59,314 nucleotides of DNA from the NCBI GenBank assembly GCA_018645365.1, contig JABGOP010000007.1, positions 1 through 59,314 on the forward strand, given 5' to 3'. The notes beneath the pieces are model-generated. The model was not told the origin of the DNA. It was given only the letters and a program-made list of their open reading frames with translations, and did no database searches. The DNA comes from Candidatus Cloacimonadota bacterium. GTDB lineage: Bacteria; Cloacimonadota; Cloacimonadia; Cloacimonadales; TCS61. A program made the translations under genes and the position numbers. Positions 20,420 to 29,310 of this stretch are shown in pieces. Within the stretch, counting starts at the first letter, position 1, and the number at the start of each line of letters is the position of its first letter.

Positions 20420-21619
20420 ATGGCGATTAAAATTTCAAACAGAGCAAAGGCGATAAAGCAATCTCCCACGATGGCAGTTTCTGCCCTTGCCAACAAAATG
20501 AAGGCAGATGGAATTGATGTGATTAATTTTGGAGTTGGCGAACCAGATTTTGACACTCCAGATTACATTAAAGAAGCTGGTAAAAAGGCGATTGACGACA
20601 ACTTTACGCGTTACACTGCCTCAGCGGGAATTTTGGAATTGCGCGAAGCAATCGCAGCAAAATTAAAACGCGATAATGACCTTATTTGCGACCCCAAAGA
20701 TATTCTCGTTTCACCAGGTGCAAAGGCTTCTATTATCAATGTTTTAATGGCAATTTGCGACCCGCGAGATGAGGTGTTGATTCCTTCTCCATATTGGGTT
20801 AGCTACACTTCACAAGTGGAAATGGTAGATGCCTTGCCGGTGCTTTTGCCAACCACAATTTCAAATAATTTTAAGATAAAACCGAAACAATTGGAAGAGA
20901 GGATTCTGGAACTTTCCAATCCAAAAGCAATTATTTTGAACTCACCAAATAATCCAACGGGTTCGGTATATTCCAGAAAAGAATTGGTTAAAATTGCGGA
21001 AATTTGTTTGAAATATAACATTCTTATTATTTCCGATGAAATTTACGAAAAATTGATTTATGATGATGTGAAGCATATTTCTATCGCTTCAATCTCTGAT
21101 GAAACAAGAGATATTACGGTGTTAATTAACGGTGTTTCAAAGGCTTACGCAATGACAGGTTGGCGGCTCGGATATTCTGCGGGTCCTAGAGATATTATCA
21201 AAAAAGCTAGTCAAATTCAAGGGCACACTACTTCTTGTGTGAATGCGATGACCCAAAAAGCATCGATTGTGGCACTTTCCGAATGTGATGGCAGTGTCAC
21301 CACAATGCGTGCTGAATTTCAAAAAAGACGCAATTATTTGGTGGAAAAATTGAATGAAATTGAAAATGTGAAATGTTTGATGCCAAAAGGTGCATTTTAC
21401 GCATTCCCGAATATTTCCCACTATCTTACGCACAACACAAAAGGGATTAAAAATTCGGTCGAACTTTGCGAATATTTATTGGAAAATTATCACATTGCAA
21501 TCGTGCCGGGAATGGCATTTGGTGCGGGAAAATATGTCCGTTTTTCTTATGCAAACAGTATGGATAATATCAAAAAAGGTGTAAACCAATTTAAAAAAGG
21601 ATTGATGAGTTTACTCTAA
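20420..21619 (+). CDS. Class I/II PLP-dependent aminotransferase (aspartate aminotransferase-like)
   Basis: A 399-aa fold-type I aminotransferase. Signature segments are INFGVGEPDFDTP at the start, NSPNNPTGSVYS (~174-185), SDEIYEKLIYD (~205-214) and the PLP-Lys motif NGVSKAYAMTGWRLGY with Lys241. A substrate-carboxylate Arg is near the C-terminus (KYVRFSYA). The subgroup (Ib, AspC of Bacillus/Thermus type) usually transfers amino groups between aspartate/glutamate and their oxoacids, though prephenate or alanine activity occurs in relatives. It starts 26 nt after glyS and 7 nt before a small membrane peptide gene. Confidence 0.93.
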   Translation: MAIKISNRAKAIKQSPTMAVSALANKMKADGIDVINFGVGEPDFDTPDYIKEAGKKAIDDNFTRYTASAGILELREAIAAKLKRDNDLICDPKDILVSPGAKASIINVLMAICDPRDEVLIPSPYWVSYTSQVEMVDALPVLLPTTISNNFKIKPKQLEERILELSNPKAIILNSPNNPTGSVYSRKELVKIAEICLKYNILIISDEIYEKLIYDDVKHISIASISDETRDITVLINGVSKAYAMTGWRLGYSAGPRDIIKKASQIQGHTTSCVNAMTQKASIVALSECDGSVTTMRAEFQKRRNYLVEKLNEIENVKCLMPKGAFYAFPNISHYLTHNTKGIKNSVELCEYLLENYHIAIVPGMAFGAGKYVRFSYANSMDNIKKGVNQFKKGLMSLL

Positions 21620-21625
21620 ATTGTT

Positions 21626-21763
21626 ATGAAATCTGTAAAAGAATTAATCGAAAAAAGACGCGAACAAATGCGGGCAAAACGCAGTTCAACTTGGATAAAT
21701 ATGATTATTCGAATCATCGTTCTTATTTTTGTAATTTTGGTGATTCGCCATTTTGGTGGGTAA
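21626..21763 (+). CDS. Small single-span membrane protein (45 aa)
   Basis: A 45-codon frame filling the spacer between the aminotransferase and the sugar kinase. The N-terminal half is basic and helical (MKSVKELIEKRREQMRAKR) and the C-terminal half is one hydrophobic span (NMIIRIIVLIFVILVIRHF). It starts 7 nt after the upstream stop and ends one base before the next ATG; its last codons supply the GGTGGG ribosome site of the kinase. No strong Shine-Dalgarno precedes it, so expression may depend on coupling. The topology would place the basic tail in the cytoplasm. Function unknown. Confidence 0.6.
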   Translation: MKSVKELIEKRREQMRAKRSSTWINMIIRIIVLIFVILVIRHFGG

Positions 21764-21764
21764 A

Positions 21765-22661
21765 ATGAGTTTGGTAATTGTGGGGTCGGTAGCGTTAGAT
21801 TCAGTGAAAACACCGTTCGGAAGCGTGAAAAATGCACTTGGTGGTTCGGCTGTTTATGCTTCGATGGCGAGTAAAAATTTTTGCCAAACACACATCGTTG
21901 GTGTAGTTGGAAATGATTTCCCAAAAGAGCACATAAATCTGCTCGAAAGTAATAAAATTTCTACAACTGGCTTGGAATTTGCAAATGGTAACACATTCAA
22001 ATGGAAAGGCGTTTACAACGATTTGAATAAAGCTGAAACGCTTGACACACAATTGAATGTTTTTGCAGATTTTAATCCAAAAATTCCTGAAAATTACCAA
22101 AAATGCAAATATCTGTTTTTGGGAAATATTCACCCAAAATTACAACTTGAAGTTTTGCAACAAATGAAATCTTGTCAAATTTCGGCGTGCGATACAATGA
22201 ATTATTGGATTTCTAGTAAACGCGATAAACTGTTGAAAGTTATCGAAAAAGTGGATATTCTTTTCATCAACGAAAATGAAATAAAAATGCTGACTGATGA
22301 ACAAAATATTTTTATTGCTGCCCAAAAAACGCAAGAAATGGGAGCAAAGCTTATCATTGTGAAACGCGGTGAATACGGGGCGGTCGCTATTATGAACGAC
22401 TTTATTTTCTTCACTCCGATTTTCCCTGTAAAAAAAGTAATTGACCCAACTGGTGCGGGCGATAGTTTTGCTGGTGGATTTATGGGTTACCTTTCGCAAC
22501 AAAATAAATTTGATGAAACCACCATCAAAAATGCGATGATTTACGGCACCATAACTGCCTCGTTCAATGTGGAAGATTTTAGTTTGAATAAGTTGCAAAA
22601 AATAGATTTTGAAATGATAGAAAAAAGAAAAGAAGCTGTAAAAAAAAGTGTTGTTTTCTAA
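21765..22661 (+). CDS. PfkB-family carbohydrate/nucleoside kinase
   Basis: 298 aa from ATG 21765, preceded by GGTGGG; an alternative start at 21753 would overlap the small gene. The N-terminal substrate region opens with LVIVGSVALDSV and the glycine pair in ALGGSAVYASMAS. The C-terminal signature IDPTGAGDSFAGGFMGYL (residues ~226-243) contains the anion hole GAGD with catalytic Asp233; FINENEIKML is the typical central NE motif. Family members phosphorylate sugars or nucleosides such as fructose, ribokinase substrates and adenosine. The substrate cannot be named. From memory the compact form is close to sequences annotated as sugar kinase in Aquificota and FCB genomes. Confidence 0.88.
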   Translation: MSLVIVGSVALDSVKTPFGSVKNALGGSAVYASMASKNFCQTHIVGVVGNDFPKEHINLLESNKISTTGLEFANGNTFKWKGVYNDLNKAETLDTQLNVFADFNPKIPENYQKCKYLFLGNIHPKLQLEVLQQMKSCQISACDTMNYWISSKRDKLLKVIEKVDILFINENEIKMLTDEQNIFIAAQKTQEMGAKLIIVKRGEYGAVAIMNDFIFFTPIFPVKKVIDPTGAGDSFAGGFMGYLSQQNKFDETTIKNAMIYGTITASFNVEDFSLNKLQKIDFEMIEKRKEAVKKSVVF

Positions 22662-22678
22662 ACCAAAAAGGAGGAAGT

Positions 22679-22975
22679 ATGTTTTGTAAACATTGTGGAA
22701 AAGAGATTAACGATGAAGCTGTAGTGTGTGTGGGTTGTGGGTGTGCCGTAAAATCTAATGTGACTACTGAACTGAAAGAGGGACAGAAAAACTGGTTACT
22801 GGTTTTATTGATGTCAATTTTTTTTGGTACACTTGGTATTGACCGATTTATGATGGGACATGTTGGATTAGGGATTTTGAAATTACTCACCGTGGGTGCA
22901 TTTGGTATTTGGACACTTATTGATATTATTTTAATTGCCACAAAACATAAATTTGATGGCATTGAGTGGGTGTAA
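22679..22975 (+). CDS. Zinc-ribbon / TM2-domain membrane protein
   Basis: 98 aa behind a perfect AAGGAGG. The N-terminal zinc ribbon (FCKHCGKEINDEAVVCVGCG; two CxxC pairs) is followed by a TM2 domain of two hydrophobic segments (~36-53 and ~62-88) with the conserved FFGTLGIDRFMMGH and the aspartate in WTLIDIILI. TM2 proteins are small inner-membrane proteins of unknown function, and the zinc-ribbon fusion is common in them. Confidence 0.88.
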   Translation: MFCKHCGKEINDEAVVCVGCGCAVKSNVTTELKEGQKNWLLVLLMSIFFGTLGIDRFMMGHVGLGILKLLTVGAFGIWTLIDIILIATKHKFDGIEWV

Positions 22976-23042
22976 AAAACGCTGAATATCACAGATATGG
23001 CGTTGATTTAGAGTTTGATGAAAACTAAATAATTATTTCTCC

Positions 23043-23864
23043 ATGAAATTCCGTATCATTAAATCTGGCAAAAAAAGTCCCGCTGAAAATATGGCGATAG
23101 ATGAAGCTATTTTAAATGGCGTCATCGCGGGAACTTCACCGCCGACTATTCGTTTTTACGATTGGTCGCCGTCAACTGCTTCCATTGGCTACAATCAAGA
23201 AGTAGAAAAAGAGATAGATTTTGCTCTTTTGAAGAAAATGGGATTTGGCTTTGTACGCCGTCCTACTGGTGGTCGTCTCGTTCTACACGATGAAGAGATA
23301 ACTTATGCTGTCATCGTGCCAACTATAGAAAAATTTGCTGGCAATGTGATAGATTCTTACTCTGAAATTAGCCGAGCTTTGGCGGAAGGTTTGCGGATTA
23401 TGGGTGTAAATGTAGAATTTGAAAAAGGCAATCTTTCCGCATCACATCAGCGTCAAAATGCAAATCCTTGTTTTACAAGCAGTTCGCGTTATGAATTGAC
23501 TTTTGAACGCAAAAAAATTGTGGGAAGCGCACAAGTTCGCAGAGAAAATGCCCTTTTGCAACACGGATCTATTTTGTTAAATCACGACCAAAGTAAAGTC
23601 GCACATCTACTTCCCAATTTAGAAAACAAACAAAGAGAAAAACTAGCCAATTTTCTCGCAAAGAAGACAATTTCTATCAATCAAATATTGGACATGAAAA
23701 TCACTTTTTCGGACACTGTAAGTTGTTTTATTGCTGGTTTCAAAAAAAAATGGAATTGTGATAACTTTCATATTTCAAATAAGTTAACCGAAAGTGAGCA
23801 AATCGAAGTTCAAAAACTAATTCAAATAAAATACAGTCAATGCAAATGGAATAACCGTCGATAA
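23043..23864 (+). CDS. LipM-like octanoyl/lipoyl transferase
   Basis: A 273-aa protein of the biotin/lipoate A/B ligase fold. The motifs ENMAIDEAI, RFYDWSPSTASIGYNQ, RRPTGGRLVLHDEEITYAV and RYELTFERKKIVGSAQVRR are in place. Cys143, in NPCFTSSSRYEL, lies where LipM/LipL transferases have the acyl-thioester cysteine, so it may be an octanoyl-ACP:protein transferase rather than an ATP-dependent LplA ligase. It would serve GcvH or 2-oxoacid dehydrogenases. No Shine-Dalgarno is obvious. A 90-nt gap with a TTGACG box separates it from the TonB receptor operon. Confidence 0.85.
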   Translation: MKFRIIKSGKKSPAENMAIDEAILNGVIAGTSPPTIRFYDWSPSTASIGYNQEVEKEIDFALLKKMGFGFVRRPTGGRLVLHDEEITYAVIVPTIEKFAGNVIDSYSEISRALAEGLRIMGVNVEFEKGNLSASHQRQNANPCFTSSSRYELTFERKKIVGSAQVRRENALLQHGSILLNHDQSKVAHLLPNLENKQREKLANFLAKKTISINQILDMKITFSDTVSCFIAGFKKKWNCDNFHISNKLTESEQIEVQKLIQIKYSQCKWNNRR

Positions 23865-23888
23865 TTGCGATTTGTTCCAAAAAAGTAG

Positions 23889-23894
23889 TTGACG
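23889..23894 (+). promoter_or_regulatory. TTGACG box before the TonB-receptor operon
   Basis: TTGACG lies 65 nt upstream of the receptor ATG in the only gap before this long operon. At 17-nt spacing the sequence is GTTTTG, not a good -10; a TAATAT (23906-23911) is too close. The promoter assignment is therefore tentative. Confidence 0.3.
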
Positions 23895-23953
23895 AAAATG
23901 TAGCTTAATATGTTTTGGGTCAAAATATTTCTAATAAATTTAGGGAGCAATAA

Positions 23954-26900
23954 ATGAGTCTAAAGAAAATTTTCACATTTACACTTTTGTTTTTTTTGGT
24001 ACAAACCGCATTATTTGGTGGTACAACTGGTAAAATAGCAGGAAAAGTAACAGACGAAAATGGCGAACCAGTTCCTTACGCAAATGTAATTTTGGAAGGA
24101 ACAGAAATCGGCGCACAAACAAAAGAAAATGGAACCTATATTATCATTAACATTGACCCTGGCACATATAATGTGGTTTGTCAGCGTGGTGGTTTCAAGC
24201 CTGCTAAAGTCACAGGTGTGCAAATTAGTTTGGATATAACCACAATCCAAAATATTAAAATTTCCAGAACAGCTGTTCAGATTGATGATTTTGACGTCTC
24301 GGAAGCACGCGTCGAGATGGTGCAAGCGAGTAAAACTGGCTCGGGAAGAACCATTAAAGCGGAAGATATGGAACTTGCACCAGTTGATAATTTGGGAGAT
24401 GTAATTGCACTTCAAGCTGGTGTTTCTATTTCTGGTGGTGAACTTCACTTTCGTGGCGGTCGTTCAAATGAAGTAGTTTACACAATTGATGGTATGTCTG
24501 TCTCAGATGCTGTGGATGGCGGTTCTGCACTTACTGTCGATATGGACGCGGTGGAATATACAGATGTGAAAACTGGTGGTTTTACCGCTGAATACGGAAA
24601 CGCACAATCTGGAATTATTAACATTACCACAAAATCTGGTGGACGAGATTATCACGGAAAATTTGAACTCATTACCGACCATGCAGTAACCGATGTAAAC
24701 AGTTCTAATAGTGACCAACTTAAATTCAATATTGGCGGACCAGTATTTACGCCTTGGATTTCTTCGTTGCGAGATAAATTTACATTTTTTGCGAATGTGG
24801 CTGGAAGTTGGACAGATGGTCGTTTTAAAGATTATTTTTATTCCGATCCCGTTGCAGAAATTGAAGGTTTGGTTGAACCAGACAACTTCACATATTCAAA
24901 CCCAAATGAGGCAAGAGATGATTTCTTCGGATTTGATTTAGGCAACAGAAACTATAACGATTACAATGCTAATGTAAAGCTTAAATATCAAATTAATGCA
25001 GCCCAAAAATTAACCATTGCTGTGCGTGGTGACCGTAGCAAATACAAATCATTCGCGTATGGTTGGAAATATGCTCTTGAACACTACAACGCTGGCGAAA
25101 CTTTCCAACATCAAATTGCGGGAACTTATGACCACACATTTAATCCACAAATGAATTTAAAGATAAAGGCAAGTTACTACAGCAAACAAATCACACAAGG
25201 TCCAGACGGAATTTCACGCGATCAATTTTTCATAAAAACCATGACTAACGATGAATTCATAACTAATGATGACTATTTACACGCAGATAATCAAAGTAAC
25301 AATATAATTGGAGTTGATTATCTAACATCTGAAGTTGCCGGATTGGTAAATGGTAGTGCGCCCTATTGGGAGTTACCCAGTTTTTCTGTTAATAACTATG
25401 GCGTTCCCTTTACAAGACCTGGCTCTATTTCTGGTTTTTATGCAGATGATGAAAATAGCGTTCTTACTCTAAGAACAGATTTTGAATATCAACTGAATCA
25501 AATTCACGGCTTCAAAACAGGTTTGGAAGTCACCAAGCATCATATTTTGAAAGACAGATGGTCAAACCCTTGGGATATTGATGTAACACGCTACAATGCT
25601 TATTTAGCTGAATTTGGAAACCCTGTTGAATACGCATACACAACTTCAGATACCATCTTTTTTTCAGACTTAGAATTAGAACTCCCAACTGTCAGTGATA
25701 CAGCTTTTGTGAAAAATGTTTATGATTTAAATGACTTGTACAATGCCATTATCGCAGCAGCTGGCGATACCGAAGGCTACGAAGCATTTCCGTGGCAAGC
25801 GGCTTTCTATTTACAAGACAAAATGGAATGGGAAGGAATGATTGTGAACGCGGGTGTTCGTCTTGATGGTTGGTACCTTGGCGAAGAATATAAAATCTTA
25901 CAAGACGCTGGAAATTATGTTTGGGAACCATTCGAAGAAAAAGATAAATACCAATTGATGATTTCTCCTCGTCTCGGTGTTTCTCACCCTATTTCAGAAA
26001 CTGCAGTTATGCACTTTGCATATAATTATCAGAACCAACTTCCACAAATGCAATATATTTTTACCACCGACAGACCAGAAGATGCTATCACAAGTAGCTC
26101 GGCAGTTGTTGTTGGAAAGCCAAATCTTGAGCCACAAATCACAATCACTTACGAGGTTGGTCTTCAGAAACAACTTTCGGAAGATTATGTAATGGACATT
26201 CAAGCGTATTATAAAAATATTTACAATTATGTTTCTACCCGAATCGTATATGATCAAGTTGATGATAATGTTTCGTGGTATGAATATTATTCAAACGATT
26301 ACGGTAGTGCACGCGGAATTGATTTTAATTTGGAAAAACGACTTTCTAACTACATCATGGGGTCGACATCATATTCGTTGGCGTGGGCAAACGGAAATAA
26401 CTCTGCTACTGTTATCCAGAATGAAGCAACTAATTTGCGTGAATTCCCGCTTGATTGGGATATGCGTCATAACTACAGTTTAAATTTTACATTTAGAATT
26501 TCAAGAGGGGAAGAATTTTACATTCCATTTACCGATTTTATGCTTCCAACCTTCCTAACTGACGATTTTTCTACCAGCTTTGGTTACAATATTGCCAGCG
26601 GTACTCCCTATACTCCAAGCACTATTGACGGCACTTCTTTCGACACAAATAGCGCTTTGCAACCTTACACCGAATTTGCTAATATGAGAATTACAAAAAG
26701 TATCTACTTTAACGAAGATATTTCGATTAGAGCTTATTTGAGTATTAATAATTTATTCAATAAAGAAAATGTGAATTGGGTTTATTCAATTACGGGTTCA
26801 CCTTATGACAATGGAAATTTACATTTCGTTGATGATGAACAGGGTGGATACTACGCGGATACAGATGGTGAAGCTGTGTTAACTGAGCAAGCTGGAAATA

Positions 26901-26980
26901 TCTATATGGACTCCATTAGAAATCCTACCGCGACTTCAAATGGTAGAACTTTCTCAATGGGTTTTGCATTCAAATTTTAA
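23954..26980 (+). CDS. TonB-dependent outer-membrane receptor with N-terminal carboxypeptidase-regulatory domain
   Basis: 1008 aa. The signal peptide (MSLKKIFTFTLLFFLVQTALFG) is followed by a CarboxypepD_reg-like beta-sandwich (about 25-105; GKIAGKVTDENGEPVPYANV and NGTYIIINIDPGTYNV). Next comes a plug domain (about 120-230; NLGDVIALQAGVSISGGELHFRGGRSNEVVYTIDGM and FTAEYGNAQSGIINITTKSGG, given here as separate stretches) and a 22-strand-type barrel to the C-terminal F (MGFAFKF). It imports or exports a large ligand across the outer membrane, powered by TonB/ExbBD encoded directly downstream. No SusD-like partner or glycan enzymes are nearby, so it is not a classical polysaccharide locus. The same receptor class is seen next to T9SS surface proteins in FCB bacteria. 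Ligand unknown. GGGAGC precedes the ATG. Confidence 0.92.
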   Translation: MSLKKIFTFTLLFFLVQTALFGGTTGKIAGKVTDENGEPVPYANVILEGTEIGAQTKENGTYIIINIDPGTYNVVCQRGGFKPAKVTGVQISLDITTIQNIKISRTAVQIDDFDVSEARVEMVQASKTGSGRTIKAEDMELAPVDNLGDVIALQAGVSISGGELHFRGGRSNEVVYTIDGMSVSDAVDGGSALTVDMDAVEYTDVKTGGFTAEYGNAQSGIINITTKSGGRDYHGKFELITDHAVTDVNSSNSDQLKFNIGGPVFTPWISSLRDKFTFFANVAGSWTDGRFKDYFYSDPVAEIEGLVEPDNFTYSNPNEARDDFFGFDLGNRNYNDYNANVKLKYQINAAQKLTIAVRGDRSKYKSFAYGWKYALEHYNAGETFQHQIAGTYDHTFNPQMNLKIKASYYSKQITQGPDGISRDQFFIKTMTNDEFITNDDYLHADNQSNNIIGVDYLTSEVAGLVNGSAPYWELPSFSVNNYGVPFTRPGSISGFYADDENSVLTLRTDFEYQLNQIHGFKTGLEVTKHHILKDRWSNPWDIDVTRYNAYLAEFGNPVEYAYTTSDTIFFSDLELELPTVSDTAFVKNVYDLNDLYNAIIAAAGDTEGYEAFPWQAAFYLQDKMEWEGMIVNAGVRLDGWYLGEEYKILQDAGNYVWEPFEEKDKYQLMISPRLGVSHPISETAVMHFAYNYQNQLPQMQYIFTTDRPEDAITSSSAVVVGKPNLEPQITITYEVGLQKQLSEDYVMDIQAYYKNIYNYVSTRIVYDQVDDNVSWYEYYSNDYGSARGIDFNLEKRLSNYIMGSTSYSLAWANGNNSATVIQNEATNLREFPLDWDMRHNYSLNFTFRISRGEEFYIPFTDFMLPTFLTDDFSTSFGYNIASGTPYTPSTIDGTSFDTNSALQPYTEFANMRITKSIYFNEDISIRAYLSINNLFNKENVNWVYSITGSPYDNGNLHFVDDEQGGYYADTDGEAVLTEQAGNIYMDSIRNPTATSNGRTFSMGFAFKF

Positions 26981-26999
26981 AAAATAGGAGGATATAAAT

Positions 27000-27806
27000 A
27001 TGAGGAAAAAGTTATTTACAATCGTGTTATTAGTGGCTATGGCAAGTTTTTTATCTGTTGCTTTTGCACAAGAAGAGATGGTAGAAACCATTCAGGCAGA
27101 TACTTTAGTAGAGGAAGCTGTAGCACCTACTGAAGATTTCGAAGCATCACCACAAAGTGGTGGAATGGAGATGTTCGCAAGAAAAATCGTTGGAAGCGGA
27201 CTCGTTGATTTGTTTATTCAAGGTGGATTTGTCATGTGGCCACTTTTGATTTTGGTTATCTGGGGTATTGCTACCGTTATTTGGAAAATCATCTCACTTA
27301 GTTATGCTAAAATTGATGTTAGTAAATTTATGGAAGAACTTATTCCACTCGTGGAAAAGAAAAAATACAGCGAGGCTATTAAGCTTTGTGAAGAGACGAA
27401 AGGACCACTCGCAGTAGTTTTGCATATGGGTCTTCTTAAAGCAGATAAAAGCATCGAAGCAGTAGAAAAAGCAATCGAAAATGCAAGCGTTTTGGAAATG
27501 GCATTTCTGGAAAAAGGATTCATTCCACTTTCTACAACAATTAATTTAGCGCCTATGTTTGGTTTCTTCGGAACTATTGTTGGTATGATTCGTGCTTTTG
27601 GTGACATCGCAGCTGCTGGTGAAGTGGAACCAACAATTGTAGCTACTGGTATTCAAATTGCACTCATTACAACTGCAGCTGGTTTGGCTGTGGCTATTCC
27701 AATGCAATTCTTCAATAACTTATTTCTCGGTATGGTAGATGGTCTCGTGATGGATATGCAAAAAGGTACAGAAAAATTAATCGAAACTCTTGTGGAAAAT
27801 AAATAG
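27000..27806 (+). CDS. exbB: ExbB/TolQ-family proton channel with signal peptide
   Basis: 268 aa behind AGGAGG. Uncommonly for compact ExbB proteins, it begins with a cleavable-looking signal peptide (MRKKLFTIVLLVAMASFLSVAFAQ) and an acidic periplasmic segment of ~45 residues before the first channel helix (~75-97; VMWPLLILVIWGIATVIWKI). The MotA/TolQ/ExbB domain follows (~115-260), with the TM2-TM3 signatures LAPMFGFFGTIVGMI and ITTAAGLAVAIPMQFF. It forms the inner-membrane stator that uses proton motive force to move TonB. Overall order is receptor-exbB-exbD-exbD-tonB with 9-19 nt spacers. Confidence 0.93.
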   Translation: MRKKLFTIVLLVAMASFLSVAFAQEEMVETIQADTLVEEAVAPTEDFEASPQSGGMEMFARKIVGSGLVDLFIQGGFVMWPLLILVIWGIATVIWKIISLSYAKIDVSKFMEELIPLVEKKKYSEAIKLCEETKGPLAVVLHMGLLKADKSIEAVEKAIENASVLEMAFLEKGFIPLSTTINLAPMFGFFGTIVGMIRAFGDIAAAGEVEPTIVATGIQIALITTAAGLAVAIPMQFFNNLFLGMVDGLVMDMQKGTEKLIETLVENK

Positions 27807-27815
27807 GAAGTACAA

Positions 27816-28232
27816 ATGTTAAAACGAAAAAGAAAGGATTTGGGTGGAATTCCGACTGCATCAATGTCTGATGTGGCATTTCTACTTCTCGTATTCTTTC
27901 TATCCACAACTAAATTTGATGTCAAAAAAGGGTTAGGACTGGTTTTACCACCAGCTTCCGCAAATGCAGATAAAAAGGTGAAATTGAACGATGACAACAT
28001 CACCAAAGTTTGGATAAATGCGGAAGGAGAAATTACCATTATTTTTGGTGATAATGAAGAAACCATTACAATGAGTGAATTAGAAGCTAAAATCAAGCAA
28101 ATCATTACCGAAAATCCAGATATGGTTATCTCCCTTAAAACTGACAGAAAAAGTAAATACAAAAATATGGTGCACGCTTTGGATAAATTGCAAGCTGCCG
28201 GTGCGGAAAAAATTTCGCTCTCCACAAATTAG
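27816..28232 (+). CDS. exbD: ExbD-family biopolymer transport protein (copy 1)
   Basis: A 138-aa protein with a short basic cytoplasmic N-terminus, one membrane helix and a periplasmic domain. The channel motif IPTASMSDVAFLLLVFFLS carries the proton-path aspartate at residue 19. It starts 10 nt after exbB. It is a different subunit from the next gene: the periplasmic parts share little, while the membrane motifs are almost identical. Confidence 0.93.
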   Translation: MLKRKRKDLGGIPTASMSDVAFLLLVFFLSTTKFDVKKGLGLVLPPASANADKKVKLNDDNITKVWINAEGEITIIFGDNEETITMSELEAKIKQIITENPDMVISLKTDRKSKYKNMVHALDKLQAAGAEKISLSTN

Positions 28233-28241
28233 GAAGGAATT

Positions 28242-28649
28242 ATGGCAAAAATTAAAAAAGCTAAAAAACCGGAAACAACCATTCCGACTGCGTCAATGTC
28301 TGACATCGCTTTTCTACTTTTGCTCTTTTTTATGGTTTCTACCGTATTCGTGAAAGAGAAAGGTTTGAATGTAACAATGCCGCAAGCAGATGAAATTCAA
28401 AAAATTCCGCGTGACCAATCTGCAACAATTTATGTGGATAGAAATGGAAATATCTCAATTGATGATTTGATTGTTTCCATTCCCGATGTTAAATGGGTGA
28501 TGCAAAAGAAATTGATAGAAAATTTTAATGTCATCTCCTGTTTTAGAACTGATGAAAATACCAATTACGGTATTATGTCCGATATTTTGAATCAACTTCG
28601 AGAAGCCGAAACTTTGCGCGTCTCATTCGAAGCAAAGCTAAAAAGGTAG
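28242..28649 (+). CDS. exbD: ExbD-family biopolymer transport protein (copy 2)
   Basis: 135 aa with the same layout as copy 1. IPTASMSDIAFLLLLFFMVS carries the channel aspartate at residue 21. AGGAA lies about 6 nt before the ATG, and the gene follows copy 1 by 9 nt. Paired exbD genes are common in the FCB group, where two different ExbD subunits may form a heterodimer inside the ExbB pentamer; that pairing is inference here. Confidence 0.93.
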   Translation: MAKIKKAKKPETTIPTASMSDIAFLLLLFFMVSTVFVKEKGLNVTMPQADEIQKIPRDQSATIYVDRNGNISIDDLIVSIPDVKWVMQKKLIENFNVISCFRTDENTNYGIMSDILNQLREAETLRVSFEAKLKR

Positions 28650-28655
28650 GTGGAT

Positions 28656-29291
28656 ATGCATAGAAACGCTATTGATTGGAAAGATATCGCTGACAAATAT
28701 TATGACAAAGCTGTCAGTTTGGCTGTTTTAATTTTGCTTTTTGCTTTTATCGTTTCACCGAAAATAGAAGTTAAACCTTTCGAACGAACCATCAAAGTTA
28801 CAGAAGCAATCGATATTCCGCCGGAAATTAAAGAAAAAATTAAACCACCAGAAGAAACAATTAAACCGGTTATCCAAATCGTGGTAGAAGACGATTTAGA
28901 CAGTGACGAAGACGAAGATATTGAAATTATCGATACAATCGAAAAAACTTCGCTCGATTTGTCCGTAGACATTATCACGAAAGCTCTCGGAACTACTTCA
29001 AAATTTGTAGTTTATGAAGATCCTCCTGTTCCGATTAGACAGATTCCACCAGTATATCCAGATTTTGCCAGAACGGCTGGCATAGTCGGTGCAGTTACGC
29101 TTCAAGTTGAGGTTTTCGTTGATGGTTCCGTTGGCGCTATCGATGTGGTAAAATCTCTGATGAGTGGACCGGGTGGATTAGACGAAGCAGCCAAAAAAGC
29201 AGTTCGACAGTGGGAATTTTCACCAGCAAAAAGCGGTGGAAAACCTGTTGCGGTTTGGGTTATTTTCGATGTCAACTTTAGATTAGATTAA
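28656..29291 (+). CDS. tonB: Energy transducer TonB
   Basis: 211 aa from ATG 28656 (AAAAGG 9 nt upstream); a GTG at 28650 directly after the exbD stop is an alternative. It has one N-terminal membrane helix (~16-34; AVSLAVLILLFAFIVSP), a Pro/acidic periplasmic linker (IPPEIKEKIKPPEE, then a run of Asp/Glu), and a TonB C-terminal domain (~125-210; IPPVYPDFARTAGIVGAVT ... VRQWEFSPAKSGGKPVAVW). It transmits ExbB/ExbD energy to outer-membrane receptors, presumably the one at 23954. The acidic rather than Lys-Pro linker is a difference from enterobacterial TonB. Confidence 0.93.
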   Translation: MHRNAIDWKDIADKYYDKAVSLAVLILLFAFIVSPKIEVKPFERTIKVTEAIDIPPEIKEKIKPPEETIKPVIQIVVEDDLDSDEDEDIEIIDTIEKTSLDLSVDIITKALGTTSKFVVYEDPPVPIRQIPPVYPDFARTAGIVGAVTLQVEVFVDGSVGAIDVVKSLMSGPGGLDEAAKKAVRQWEFSPAKSGGKPVAVWVIFDVNFRLD

Positions 29292-29310
29292 AAACATTTG
29301 GGAGAAATAG

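Noticed and set aside
22978-23004. Hairpin AACGC/GCGTT with inner ATATC/GATAT after the TM2 gene
   Set aside because: It has an interrupted stem and no T-run; too weak to call a terminator.
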